The notes under the pieces are model-generated. The model was not told where the DNA came from. It did no database searches and saw nothing but the letters and a program-made list of their open reading frames with translations. A program made the position numbers and the translations under genes. Below are positions 54,537 to 63,728 of a stretch of 64,000 nt of DNA, one piece after another. Position 1 is the stretch's first letter, and every line of letters starts with the position of its first letter. The stretch spans positions 1,302,001 to 1,366,000 of the forward strand of contig NZ_JAJSAX010000001.1 of assembly GCF_021261315.1 (NCBI RefSeq), given 5' to 3'. The stretch comes from Epilithonimonas sp. JDS (lineage in GTDB: Bacteria > Bacteroidota > Bacteroidia > Flavobacteriales > Weeksellaceae).

Positions 54537-56186
54537 TTAATACGCTGGATTCTGCGGAAAGTTTTTGTTTTGATTAAGGTCAATAACGGTTTGTGGTATT
54601 GGTCTTAATATTTTCTGCTGTCCGTTATTTCCTGCAAATTGTGATGCATTTGTGATCTTGTAATTGTACTTAACCGTGCGCTCAACAAGTTTCCCTGTTC
54701 TTTTCAGGTCAAACCATCTTGTGTATTCTCCAAGCATCTCTCTGCCTCTCTCGTCCAGGATGTAATCGATGTTGAATTCTCCGGCAGTTGCAGAAGGAAC
54801 TTTGGCTCTGGTTCTTACAACATTCAGTCTTTCTAAACCCGTTGCAGGATTTCCGGCTTTCAGATAAGCTTCGGCAGCCACCAAATAAGTCTCTCCAAGT
54901 CTGGCAGTAATAATATCTCTGGTACTTACAGGTCCTGTGCTGGCAGGTGTTGTAAGTGCTGGATCATCAAATTTCTTAACAGGAATAGTCTGATAGTCTA
55001 GGTTTTTGATCAATGTATAAGCCGCGTCATAAGTTCCCCAGTCGTGATAAACAAAGCCTGTTGCTAATTTTGCTGCATTATCTGTCATCCATGTCGCTTT
55101 ATCTGCAGCAGTAAACCATTTCGGAGAGTAAAAATGTTTGATCTTTAGGGTGCTTTGGTCTGCGACTCTATAGAAATCATAATATCTTTCGTAAACAACA
55201 GTCATAAATGTAGCCGCCCATCTGGAATCTTCTTTGGTATATAGACCCAAAGCATAAGCCGTAGGACAAAGATTATAACTTCTCAAAGGCGCACCTCCGT
55301 TGGTCTCAGAACCACCAAGGTAAGAACTGAAGTAATAGAATTGTTTATTACCCAAAGTAGTAGGAGACGTGGCTGTAGACGCAGGATCATACTGAACGGA
55401 GAAGATTGTTTCCGCATTCAAATCAGTTGTTGGCGTGAAAAGCTGTCCGTAAGGTATTGTTAATGATTGTCCACTAATCGCCGCATCTGCGTAAGTGGCA
55501 GCTGTTGCAAAATCAGTCGCTTTCCCAAAGGTTTCGTAACCTCGAGTTAAATATACTTTTGCCAACAAATCGTTTACGGCTCTTTTGTTAACTCTTCCTG
55601 TGCTGCTGTAAGCTGCGGTTTCTACACTTGCCAAAGAAGCTTCCAACTCTTTGATGATAAAATCATAAATCTCTTCAGCTGTATTTCTGTCAAACTGCAG
55701 AGGTGCAGGAGTTGCAAAGTTTTCTGTCACAAGAGGAACGCCACCATAGGTTTGAACCAATAAGAAATAAGCATTAGCTCTTAAAAACTTTGCTTCCCCT
55801 ACCAGTACTGGTACCTTTGCCGTTTGTTCTGTAATTGTCGAGTAATAAACGGTTTTGTTAACCGATTGTATCAATTGATAACAAGTAGTGTAAAGTTGGT
55901 CTACGCCTTCAGCCGATGGAATAAGTTGTGAATATTGACTTAGTCCTGCGGGTTCTGCAGTTCTGCCTTCTGCATACATATCGGTACCGGCAACGAATAA
56001 CCACGGATCACCACCATAAATGCTTTTCAGCCAAGCGTAATTTGTATTGACTAATAACTGAAAACCTGAAGCGGTTGTATATGTTTCATCTGCGGTAACG
56101 AATGACAAACTTTCTTCTTCTATAAAATCACTGCAAGAACTAAATAATGTTGCAACGATGCCTAATATAAATATTGATTTTTTCAT
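54537..56186 (-). CDS. RagB/SusD family nutrient-binding lipoprotein
   Basis: 549 residues from MKKSIFILGIVATLFSSC, a lipobox with Cys18 or so; an ATG eight codons upstream lacks support. SusD features: helical TPR-like core (FLRANAYFLLVQTYGGVPLVTENF), the RagB/SusD C-terminal block EYLVAAEAYLKAG and ERGREMLGEYTRWFDLKRTG...LRPIPQTVIDLN. It binds oligosaccharides or peptides at the surface and docks on the SusC partner encoded just upstream (11 bp gap). Confidence 0.93.
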   Translation of the reverse strand: MKKSIFILGIVATLFSSCSDFIEEESLSFVTADETYTTASGFQLLVNTNYAWLKSIYGGDPWLFVAGTDMYAEGRTAEPAGLSQYSQLIPSAEGVDQLYTTCYQLIQSVNKTVYYSTITEQTAKVPVLVGEAKFLRANAYFLLVQTYGGVPLVTENFATPAPLQFDRNTAEEIYDFIIKELEASLASVETAAYSSTGRVNKRAVNDLLAKVYLTRGYETFGKATDFATAATYADAAISGQSLTIPYGQLFTPTTDLNAETIFSVQYDPASTATSPTTLGNKQFYYFSSYLGGSETNGGAPLRSYNLCPTAYALGLYTKEDSRWAATFMTVVYERYYDFYRVADQSTLKIKHFYSPKWFTAADKATWMTDNAAKLATGFVYHDWGTYDAAYTLIKNLDYQTIPVKKFDDPALTTPASTGPVSTRDIITARLGETYLVAAEAYLKAGNPATGLERLNVVRTRAKVPSATAGEFNIDYILDERGREMLGEYTRWFDLKRTGKLVERTVKYNYKITNASQFAGNNGQQKILRPIPQTVIDLNQNKNFPQNPAY

Positions 56187-56196
56187 AAGATTTATT

Positions 56197-59106
56197 TTAA
56201 AATTTAGCACTTAAACCAAATTGTGTAGTGACGGATGCGGGTCTGTTGATACCGAAAGCAGAGGACGCCCATTCCGGATCATAACCATCAAATTTTGTAA
56301 ATACGAATGGATCCAAAACATTCACATAGATTCTTAAACTATTGATTTTCATTTGGCTCAAAAGATTTGAACTGAATGTATAACCCAAAGATATATTTTT
56401 AACTTTTACGAATGACGCATCTCTGTAAAATGCCATTCCTGAGGCCCAAAATGCACCAGCGCCTGTAGCTTGCGGTCCAGGTTTTGGATTTTCTGTATTG
56501 GGATTGGCATCTATTCCTGCGCCGTTAGTTGGAATAAAATAGTCCATTGCGATTTTCTGTCTTCCTCTGTCCGTTACATCAGCAAAGTTTCTGTGGAATG
56601 TACTCAAGACGGTTTGGCCTTGATTTGTAATCACCGAGAAATTGAAATCAAAATGCCCAAAAGTTAATTTAGAATAAAAACTTCCCTGCCATTTTGGAAC
56701 AGAACTTCCGATTACCGCTCTGTCATTGGCATCAAATTTTCCATCGCCATTGATGTCTTTTGGTCTTGCCATACCTGGTTTTTGACCATATGTTGCTGCT
56801 AATGCCGCTTCGCTTTCTTGCCAAACGCCATCATAAACATAATTATAATTCGGATTTAAACTAGATCCTAATATTAAATTATTACCAATATCATTAGCTA
56901 CAGTTTGACCATAGATTGAAGTCAATTCGTTTACATTTTTGGTAAAAGTGAACGTGGTTTCCCAAGTAATTTTTTCACTTTGAATGTTTCTTGTTGTTAA
57001 AAGTACCTCAACTCCTTTATTACTAACAGATCCTACATTGGCATAAGTATTTCCCCTTCCTGTCTCCGCAGGTAATTGTTGCCTGAAGATCAAGTCTTTC
57101 GATTTTCTGTCGTAAACATCTACAGTACCAGTAATTCTGTTTCTCAAGAATCCGAAGTCTAATCCAAAATTCAATTCTCTTGTTTTTTCCCAAGTTAAAT
57201 TTGAGTTGGCTAATGTTTGCGCCTGCATGCCGGAAACTACAGTGGTGCCATTGGCATAAAATGTTTGTTGGTTTAATAATTCTTGTGTTGTGTAAGGAGG
57301 CACATTGTTGTTTCCAGTGTAGCCAATACTTGCTCTTAACTTTAGGTCAGATACAACTTTGCTGCTTTCTAGGAATGATTCTTTGCTTAGTCTCCAAGCC
57401 AAAGCTAAAGATGGAAAGCTTTCCCATTTGTTTCCCGGAGATAATACGGACGCACCATCATATCTTGTAGAAGCAGTTACCAAGTATTTACCTTTATAAG
57501 CATAGTTCAGACGCGCGGCATAAGAATTCAATGTATATTTTGGAAAGGCTGATGTCACTTGGAAACTAGTTTGTGTTCCTGATCCTAAATTATATATTCC
57601 TGTATCAAAAGGTTGTCCGTAAGCATATGAATACGATGCCATATCCTCATTATAGAAAATACTCTGCAATAGTAATAAGCTTAAGTCGTGAGAATCTCCA
57701 AAGGTATGTTTCAAATCGATTTGATTATCCCAGGTATAATTGAAGTTGTCAGATCGTAATATTGAAGCAGAATTTTTGTTATTTACAAGAACGCCGGCAT
57801 TGGTTTGTGCACCATTAGAAATACCAAGTTGTGAAGTGGAAAATCCTGTGGAGAATGTTGTTCTGAAAGACAACCACTTTTTAGCTTGATATTGGAAGAA
57901 TACATTTCCTAAAGCCTGCCATATCTTTTCTGTTTGAGACGAATTTGCTATTTCACTCAAAGGATTTGGGGTACTGGTTTTATCGATAGCCCAAGTTCCG
58001 TCAGGGTAAGTGAGTTTTCCAGGTAAGAAGAATTTGGTTCCTACTAATTCGTTACCATTTGCGTCAATCGCCCACGGTGACATCAAAGGACTTAGTCTGA
58101 AAGCTTCTTGCATTGCAAGATCACTTCCCAGTTCCGTTGTTATTTTTGCAATGGTAACATTGGCACCAGTAGAAAATTTATCATTAATCTTATGAGTGAC
58201 CCCAAGCTTGAAGTTGTATTTATCCTGAGAATCTTTATCAATCAATCCTTCATCTTTTTGAACACCGAATGACATATTGTAGGCCAATCCGTTTTCTGCT
58301 CTGCCAGATAGATTAATATAATGATTTTGTGTCGCTCCCGGTCTTAGAACCGCATTATACCAGTCAAAAGTATAACCGCTTTTACCTCTTGCTACCAATA
58401 ATGGACTTCTTGTTCCTACCAATCCTGCCAATTGTTCTGGAGTCTGTGTAAGCGGAGTAGCACTCATGTAAGCCACTTGATGGAATTTATACCATTCTTC
58501 ACCTGTCATCATTTGAGGTAGTCTGACAGCGCTCTTTACACCATAAGAAGTTTCAAGTTGTATAGAGATTCCTCGCTTTGCAGTTGATCCACTTTTTGTG
58601 GTTACGATGACAACACCGCTTGAACCTCTGGAACCGTAAATTGCAGCAGACGCTGCATCTTTCAACACGTCCATTCTGGCAATATCCTGAGGATTTAGGA
58701 AATCGATATTATCTAACGGAACGCCATCTACTACGAATAGAGGATTTCCGCTGGCAGTCAAAGAGTTAGCGCCACGGATGATTACTTTAAAACCGTCTCC
58801 GGCACGTCCTGTATTGGAGGTGATATTTACACCTGGCGTACTTCCCTGGATGGCTTCCAAAGGATTGGTATTGTTTCTTTCCGTAATTTTTTCAGAACTG
58901 ATGGTGCTTACAGATCCTGTTAAATCGGTTTTTTTAACACTTCCGTAACCAACAATTACGACTTCCTCAATTTTTTTTTCGCTGCTCTTTATCGTGTCAC
59001 TTGTCCCGGTTTCCTGAGCAAATGCAACGGCTGATGAGAACAAAAAGAAAACGGCAATTGTTTTCCGAAAATCTAGCTGCGATCTAGATAGTTTTTCATG
59101 TGGCAT
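56197..59106 (-). CDS. SusC/RagA family TonB-linked outer-membrane protein
   Basis: 969 residues from MPHEKLSRSQLDFRKT; a longer frame to 59163 is weaker. Signal peptide ends near AFAQ. The plug begins IEEVVIVGYGSVKKTDLTGSVSTISSEKI, the classic SusC signature, and the barrel ends in VTTQFGLSAKF. The usual carboxypeptidase-regulatory domain is absent, and the TonB box follows the signal closely. It imports ligands captured by SusD. No glycosidase or regulator lies nearby, so the substrate is unknown. Confidence 0.92.
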   Translation of the reverse strand: MPHEKLSRSQLDFRKTIAVFFLFSSAVAFAQETGTSDTIKSSEKKIEEVVIVGYGSVKKTDLTGSVSTISSEKITERNNTNPLEAIQGSTPGVNITSNTGRAGDGFKVIIRGANSLTASGNPLFVVDGVPLDNIDFLNPQDIARMDVLKDAASAAIYGSRGSSGVVIVTTKSGSTAKRGISIQLETSYGVKSAVRLPQMMTGEEWYKFHQVAYMSATPLTQTPEQLAGLVGTRSPLLVARGKSGYTFDWYNAVLRPGATQNHYINLSGRAENGLAYNMSFGVQKDEGLIDKDSQDKYNFKLGVTHKINDKFSTGANVTIAKITTELGSDLAMQEAFRLSPLMSPWAIDANGNELVGTKFFLPGKLTYPDGTWAIDKTSTPNPLSEIANSSQTEKIWQALGNVFFQYQAKKWLSFRTTFSTGFSTSQLGISNGAQTNAGVLVNNKNSASILRSDNFNYTWDNQIDLKHTFGDSHDLSLLLLQSIFYNEDMASYSYAYGQPFDTGIYNLGSGTQTSFQVTSAFPKYTLNSYAARLNYAYKGKYLVTASTRYDGASVLSPGNKWESFPSLALAWRLSKESFLESSKVVSDLKLRASIGYTGNNNVPPYTTQELLNQQTFYANGTTVVSGMQAQTLANSNLTWEKTRELNFGLDFGFLRNRITGTVDVYDRKSKDLIFRQQLPAETGRGNTYANVGSVSNKGVEVLLTTRNIQSEKITWETTFTFTKNVNELTSIYGQTVANDIGNNLILGSSLNPNYNYVYDGVWQESEAALAATYGQKPGMARPKDINGDGKFDANDRAVIGSSVPKWQGSFYSKLTFGHFDFNFSVITNQGQTVLSTFHRNFADVTDRGRQKIAMDYFIPTNGAGIDANPNTENPKPGPQATGAGAFWASGMAFYRDASFVKVKNISLGYTFSSNLLSQMKINSLRIYVNVLDPFVFTKFDGYDPEWASSAFGINRPASVTTQFGLSAKF

Positions 59107-59140
59107 AACTTTGACTTTTTTTAGATTATTAATGATTCGA

Positions 59141-59154
59141 TGCAATCGATTGCA
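59141..59154. promoter_or_regulatory. 14-bp perfect palindrome, LacI-type operator candidate
   Basis: TGCAATCGATTGCA, centred on CG as LacI-family operators are, lies 35 bp upstream of the susC ATG. The cognate regulator is not in this window. Confidence 0.5.
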
Positions 59155-59521
59155 CAACCGCAAAAAATGTTTTTCCTATATTAACACTTTTTTCATATAT
59201 CGTAATATTTTGTTAACAAATATTACACATTAAAATTTAAGTCATTGAAAGTCAAGCTATTTATTTTTTAATTTTAACAATTGTTATATATTAATCAAAA
59301 CAAATAAGCTGATTTCTGTCATATTTTGTCTTGAAAAATTATCCAAAAAACAATGCAAAAAACAATCTTCTGCGATATTTTGAAAAAAAAACAACAATTA
59401 ATCAAAATTATTGCATAATAATCAGGAGTATTCAATTGTAGTTGTTAATCGGTAAAGAATTTGCTCATTTATAATTGTCCAAATCTGATAATCTATATTT
59501 TTTAATCATTTCTAAAAAAGC

Positions 59522-59549
59522 AAAAAGCATCTGATTTCCGATGCTTTTT
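59522..59549 (-). terminator. Terminator of the small outer-membrane protein gene
   Basis: AAAAAGCATC / GATGCTTTTT stem, 23 bp past the stop at 59572. Confidence 0.75.
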
Positions 59550-59571
59550 ATACGATTAAATTGGTTGAATT

Positions 59572-59994
59572 CTAAAAGGAATAGGAAACTCCAAAACTTC
59601 CATTATTACCGGCTTCTACAAATGCGCCCCAGTTTTCCGTGAAGAAATATCTTGCGCCAATGTAAACGCCCAATCCAAAGTTTCGGCCGGCAACGCCGAC
59701 ATTCGCTCCAGGATAAATATCGAGTTCTGGAGGTAAAGCCAAAGTCTCCTGCAAGTGAAATCCTACCCGTCCGAAGATAAAAGGATTGTCCTCGTCTTCA
59801 TTAAAATAAACATTGGCACCTCCGCCAACAGAGATCAAACTGTTCAGTCCATAGTCATAGCTCGCAGCGATTCCAGTCCCAAGTCCCCAAGCGTTGATTC
59901 CGGCCTGTGCTTTCTGATCTCCAGCGCCTGTCCAAGCTTGTGAAAAACCAAACACGCAGAAATTAATTGCTGCCAATGCAAAAATCTTTTTCAT
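59572..59994 (-). CDS. Small outer-membrane barrel protein
   Basis: 140 residues with signal peptide (cleavage near GFSQ). Alternating strands rich in Gly and aromatics (LISVGGGANVYFN, FIFGRVGFHLQE, FGLGVYIGARYFFTENWGAFVEAGNNGSFGVSYSF) and a C-terminal Phe fit a small OM beta-barrel. Function unknown. It lies 43 bp downstream of cydB on the same strand. Confidence 0.72.
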   Translation of the reverse strand: MKKIFALAAINFCVFGFSQAWTGAGDQKAQAGINAWGLGTGIAASYDYGLNSLISVGGGANVYFNEDEDNPFIFGRVGFHLQETLALPPELDIYPGANVGVAGRNFGLGVYIGARYFFTENWGAFVEAGNNGSFGVSYSF

Positions 59995-60037
59995 AATTAA
60001 TTCAAAATATAGTTTCTAAAACGTTGTTTCCCGTGTT

Positions 60038-61045
60038 TTATTTCCCTTTTTCGCCAAATGAAAACAACAGATAGAATAAAAAAGGCAATATAAAAATACT
60101 TCCCAAAAGCAAGGCCCAGCCCAATGCAGCAATGGTTTTTGGCGCCGCACTTTCATCGAACAAAGATAATGAACCGCCGTTTGCAAAGAGAATAATATCC
60201 GGATTGTGCTGATAAGTTGCAGCCACCAGAATCATAATGATCTGAAAACCACCAAGAATCCGAGCCAGCAAAAAATTGCTCTTTTTAATAGCATCATTTG
60301 TAAAAAGTAAACTGATCGTTGCCAACGTGATGGCAATGATTCCCAAAGCTTTGGAAAAAATCCATTGTAATAAAGGAATGTGGGAAAAATAGGCGCTAAC
60401 GAAAACAAAAATGCCTGTGACAATTACATAAAATGCAGTTTGCCTTGTTTTTCGGATCATAATCGGTAAAACATCATCACTGAATCTGGCCTGATGTAGA
60501 GAAAATAATGAGGCTAGATATGCGCAAAGTGCCACTGTGAAAAGTCCTACGCAAACGCCAAACCAATTGAGCCAGCTGAAAATATAAAGTCCAAGGAAAT
60601 CTTTTGCATCCGTGTCAATAGACCCTGAAATAGTTGACGCGGCGATCATTCCCAGGAAAAAAGGCGTTAGTAGGCTGGAATAATAAAAAATCTGAGTGTA
60701 AAGTTTCTGCCAGCTGTCGTGCACTGCATCGTAATTTCTGAAAGTAAAAGCAGTTCCTCTCGCAATAATTCCTACGAGCATTAAGACTAATGGAATGTGA
60801 AGATAAGTTGAGACCGTGGTGTAAATGGTTGGAAAGCCAACAAACAGAATGACAATCGCAATAATGAGCCACATATGGTTGGCTTCCCAAATTGGTGCAA
60901 TCGATTTCAACATAATTGATTTTGTCTTGTCGCGATAAGATTTTCTCGAAAATAATTCGATGATGCCAGCGCCAAAATCTGCACCGCCGGTTATTAAATA
61001 TAAACAGATCGAAACCCAAAGAAATGCAATTACAACGTAGATCAT
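60038..61045 (-). CDS. cydB: Cytochrome bd quinol oxidase subunit II
   Basis: 335 residues from MIYVVIAFLWVSICLYLITGG, separated by one base from the cydA stop. About eight membrane helices. The family block GADFGAGIIELF and EANHMWLIIAIVILFVGFPTIYTTV are clear. CydB pairs with CydA in a high-affinity terminal oxidase at low oxygen. A CydX subunit gene is not visible next to it. Confidence 0.94.
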   Translation of the reverse strand: MIYVVIAFLWVSICLYLITGGADFGAGIIELFSRKSYRDKTKSIMLKSIAPIWEANHMWLIIAIVILFVGFPTIYTTVSTYLHIPLVLMLVGIIARGTAFTFRNYDAVHDSWQKLYTQIFYYSSLLTPFFLGMIAASTISGSIDTDAKDFLGLYIFSWLNWFGVCVGLFTVALCAYLASLFSLHQARFSDDVLPIMIRKTRQTAFYVIVTGIFVFVSAYFSHIPLLQWIFSKALGIIAITLATISLLFTNDAIKKSNFLLARILGGFQIIMILVAATYQHNPDIILFANGGSLSLFDESAAPKTIAALGWALLLGSIFILPFLFYLLFSFGEKGK

Positions 61046-61046
61046 T

Positions 61047-62384
61047 TTATTTGGTTTTAGGATTATAATTAGGATCAGTCGGGTCATACAACTTCGGAAC
61101 CATCTTGATTTGTCTTAATAAAAGAAAAATTATGATTAATGACAACGACAGGAAAACCAATGTAAAAAAGTAAAACGAATACTGGATTCCCGGCATCGGC
61201 GTCACAGCATCAATAGTTCGCATGATTCCGTAGATGATCCACGGCTGTCTGCCAACTTCGGTGACTGTCCAGCCGGCTTCCAGAGCAATATAGCCAAACG
61301 GAATTGCAGCAATGAAAATCTTCAGAAACCAGGATTTTGTCAGCCATTCCTTTTTCCAGAAACTCGCAATTAGATATAATCCAGCAATTCCCATCATCAC
61401 ACTGCCAAAGAATATCATAATCTGGAAAGCATAATGAACCACAGCAACAGGCGGCCATTCATCTTTCGGGAAATCTTTCAGGCCTTTCACTTCGGCATCA
61501 AAATCGCCCCAAGCCAGGAAACTCAACACTTTCGGAACTTTGATTGCGTATTTTATCTGTTCATTCTCTTCGTCCGGAATTCCGCCAATGACGAAGCTTG
61601 CACCTTTTTCGGTTTCGAAGTGCGCTTCCATCGCCGCCAGTTTTATTGGTTGTCTCTTTGCAACAGATTTTGCGGCAACATCACCACTGATTGGTGCTAA
61701 TAAAGCTCCGAAAATCGCAAAACCAGCAGAAATCCTGAACGCTTTTGTATGGAAACTGATATTTCTCTTTTTCAAAATCATTAAAGCGTGAATTCCTGCC
61801 ACTGCAAATCCAGTTGCTGCAAATGCTGCCACAGTCATATGAAAAGCCTGTGGAAACCAAGCCTCGTTGAACATTGCTTTGATGGGATCAATGTTCAGAT
61901 ATTGTCCATTAATATAATCGAAACCAGCCGGACTGTTCATCCAAGCATTGGCTGCAACCACGAGGATTCCGGAAGCCAATCCGCTCACACCTACGACAAC
62001 GCCACAAAACCAGTGAAACCATTTGTTGAATTTTTCCCATCCGTAAAGAAAGAAACCAATGGCGATCGCTTCAATGAAAAATGCTGTCCCTTCCAAAGAA
62101 AAAGGCATTCCGAAAATAGGACCTGCGTGCTCCATAAACTTTGGCCAAAGCAATCCAAGTTCAAAAGACAGCATCGTCCCGGAAACGGCACCTGTAGCGA
62201 AAAGTATCGCAACACCTTTGCTCCAGGCTTTGGTAAGACCTTTGTAAACTTCGTCTTTGGTTGTGAGATATTTGTAATGAGAAAACGCCATCAGAAAAGG
62301 CATTACCATCCCGACACACGAAAATATGATGTGGAATCCCAGAGAAACTGCCATCTGAGAACGGGCAGCCATAAAATCATCCAT
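61047..62384 (-). CDS. cydA: Cytochrome bd quinol oxidase subunit I
   Basis: 445 residues. Heme ligands are visible: His18 in SLGFHIIFS (heme b595 ligand type), the GTMLSFELGLLWPKFMEHAG block, and His near 186 (QAFHMTVAAFAATGFAVAG), plus EAGWTVTEVGRQPW and the proline-rich MRTIDAVTPMPG. The Q-loop is short, as in the CIO-type. It reduces O2 to water with quinol. cydB follows immediately. Confidence 0.94.
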   Translation of the reverse strand: MDDFMAARSQMAVSLGFHIIFSCVGMVMPFLMAFSHYKYLTTKDEVYKGLTKAWSKGVAILFATGAVSGTMLSFELGLLWPKFMEHAGPIFGMPFSLEGTAFFIEAIAIGFFLYGWEKFNKWFHWFCGVVVGVSGLASGILVVAANAWMNSPAGFDYINGQYLNIDPIKAMFNEAWFPQAFHMTVAAFAATGFAVAGIHALMILKKRNISFHTKAFRISAGFAIFGALLAPISGDVAAKSVAKRQPIKLAAMEAHFETEKGASFVIGGIPDEENEQIKYAIKVPKVLSFLAWGDFDAEVKGLKDFPKDEWPPVAVVHYAFQIMIFFGSVMMGIAGLYLIASFWKKEWLTKSWFLKIFIAAIPFGYIALEAGWTVTEVGRQPWIIYGIMRTIDAVTPMPGIQYSFYFFTLVFLSLSLIIIFLLLRQIKMVPKLYDPTDPNYNPKTK

Positions 62385-62546
62385 AACCTTAATTTGATGG
62401 TAAAGTTAGGTTTAATTTCAAAGGTTTCGCTAGTCGATTGCCAAGACAATTATCATATTTTTGTGACTCACAAGATTTTACTTCCTTTTTAAAGTTTCAA
62501 ATTTTGCGGTTCAATCTTCGTAAATACAATAATGATTTTGCCGGTT

Positions 62547-63140
62547 TTAATTTTCAAGGTCTTTCTCAATCGATTCCAAAGAATCTATCACCTTGGAGAT
62601 TTTTTCATTCTGTTTTTTAATCTGTCTTGGTCTTAAGAAAAACCAGGCGATTGCTAACCACAAAAATGTTAATCCATAAGCCAATGTTGCGCCTAGCGTT
62701 GACATTCTCATGGCAAATTCGTAAAAGTAAAAAGCAAAACCAGCTGTCAACAAAACATAATAAATACTGATGCCTTTCGTCTGCATATAAAGTTGCTGCT
62801 TTTGCAATTTTTTCAAAGAAGCCAGATATTCCTGATTATTGATTGAAGGATTAATTGTGCGAATGACATTCACATTCTGAGAAAACAAATAAATGTAAAG
62901 TGCCAAAGCAATCAAAATCAAAGCGATTCCCAGAGTCGTCGTAAACATTTTAAAATCTATCACATACCAAATCAGGACAATCATTACAGCCGTAATAGAA
63001 AGACTGAAAATATGCCAGAGCGTAGATTGCAGCTGTTTCTTTTTGTATTTATCAGCAGTAGATTTTATCTCCTGAATGTTGGGAATTTCCGTATTTTTCT
63101 TATTCCAAATGTCTTGGAAATTAATATTTTCAGTTGACAT
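62547..63140 (-). CDS. Membrane protein following ECF sigma gene
   Basis: 197 residues. A soluble N-terminus (~1-40, NINFQDIWNKKNTEIPNIQEIKSTADKYKKKQLQSTLWH) precedes about four membrane helices and a charged coiled-coil-like C-terminus (KVIDSLESIEKDLEN). Its start overlaps the sigma factor stop by 11 bp. That position is typical of an anti-sigma factor, but the sequence was not matched to a named anti-sigma family. Confidence 0.65.
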   Translation of the reverse strand: MSTENINFQDIWNKKNTEIPNIQEIKSTADKYKKKQLQSTLWHIFSLSITAVMIVLIWYVIDFKMFTTTLGIALILIALALYIYLFSQNVNVIRTINPSINNQEYLASLKKLQKQQLYMQTKGISIYYVLLTAGFAFYFYEFAMRMSTLGATLAYGLTFLWLAIAWFFLRPRQIKKQNEKISKVIDSLESIEKDLEN

Positions 63141-63621
63141 AATTCTTAAATTTTTGGGTTAATTTTTCTTTGATTCTGTGTATTTTAACTCTCACATTTG
63201 CCGGAGATATTCCAACGACTTCTGCAATGTCTGCCTGTTTCATCTCTTCAAGTTCCAGTGAAATAATGATTCTTTCCAATTCTGGCAACTCCGAAATGCA
63301 TTGGTAAAGAAAATCCGTCATTTTATCCTGCTCCGCCTTTTGGTCTTTTTCAGAATGATCTTTCAGTTGATAAGGCAATTCGCTTTTTGGCATTCGCTTC
63401 TCAATATTAATCTGCCTTAGACAAATATTGGTCGCAATCCGGTAGATCCAGGTTCCGACAGCAGCTTCCTGGCGGAACTTTGGCAATTGCTGGAAAACAG
63501 CTACGAAAGTTTCCTGACAAAGATCCTTCGCTGCATCATCGTCATTCACATAACCCATACAGAGGCGGAAAATCCGTTTCCAGTAATCGTGGTATATTTC
63601 TTCGAAGTTTAAAACCTGCAT
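63130..63621 (-). CDS. ECF-type RNA polymerase sigma factor
   Basis: 163 residues from MQVLNFEEIYHDYWKRIF; an ATG 16 codons upstream gives an implausible N-terminus. Region 2 is FRLCMGYVNDDDAAKDLCQETFVAVFQQLPKFRQEAAVGTWIYRIATNICL, and region 4 is ISELPELERIIISLELEEMKQADIAEVVGISPANVRVKIHRIKEKL. This is the Group IV sigma-70 layout. It is coupled with the membrane protein downstream, so it likely responds to an envelope or extracytoplasmic cue. Confidence 0.92.
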   Translation of the reverse strand: MQVLNFEEIYHDYWKRIFRLCMGYVNDDDAAKDLCQETFVAVFQQLPKFRQEAAVGTWIYRIATNICLRQINIEKRMPKSELPYQLKDHSEKDQKAEQDKMTDFLYQCISELPELERIIISLELEEMKQADIAEVVGISPANVRVKIHRIKEKLTQKFKNYVN

Positions 63622-63681
63622 TGTCTTGTTTTGAAATTTAGAGTCTAAGTAAAAGAAAATGTTACACATTTGGACAAAAAA

Positions 63682-63712
63682 AAGCGTCCCAAAATTTCGG
63701 GACGCTTCAGAA
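63682..63712 (-). terminator. Terminator of the T9SS protein gene
   Basis: AAGCGTCCC / GGGACGCTT stem (63682-63707), 22 bp past the stop at 63729, with a T run on the minus strand. Confidence 0.8.
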
Positions 63713-63728
63713 TTATGAAGAATTAGAT

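Larger units (their letters stand above)
59107..59571. other. AT-rich gap upstream of susC
   Basis: 465 bp without a gene. It holds the palindrome at 59141, an AT-rich block, and the terminator hairpin of the OMP gene at 59522-59549. No clear TAnnTTTG promoter was found and nothing else was recognised. Confidence 0.6.

Noticed and set aside
61788-62492. 234-codon open frame antisense to cydA
   Set aside because: Opposite a clear cydA; no domain or plausible start context.
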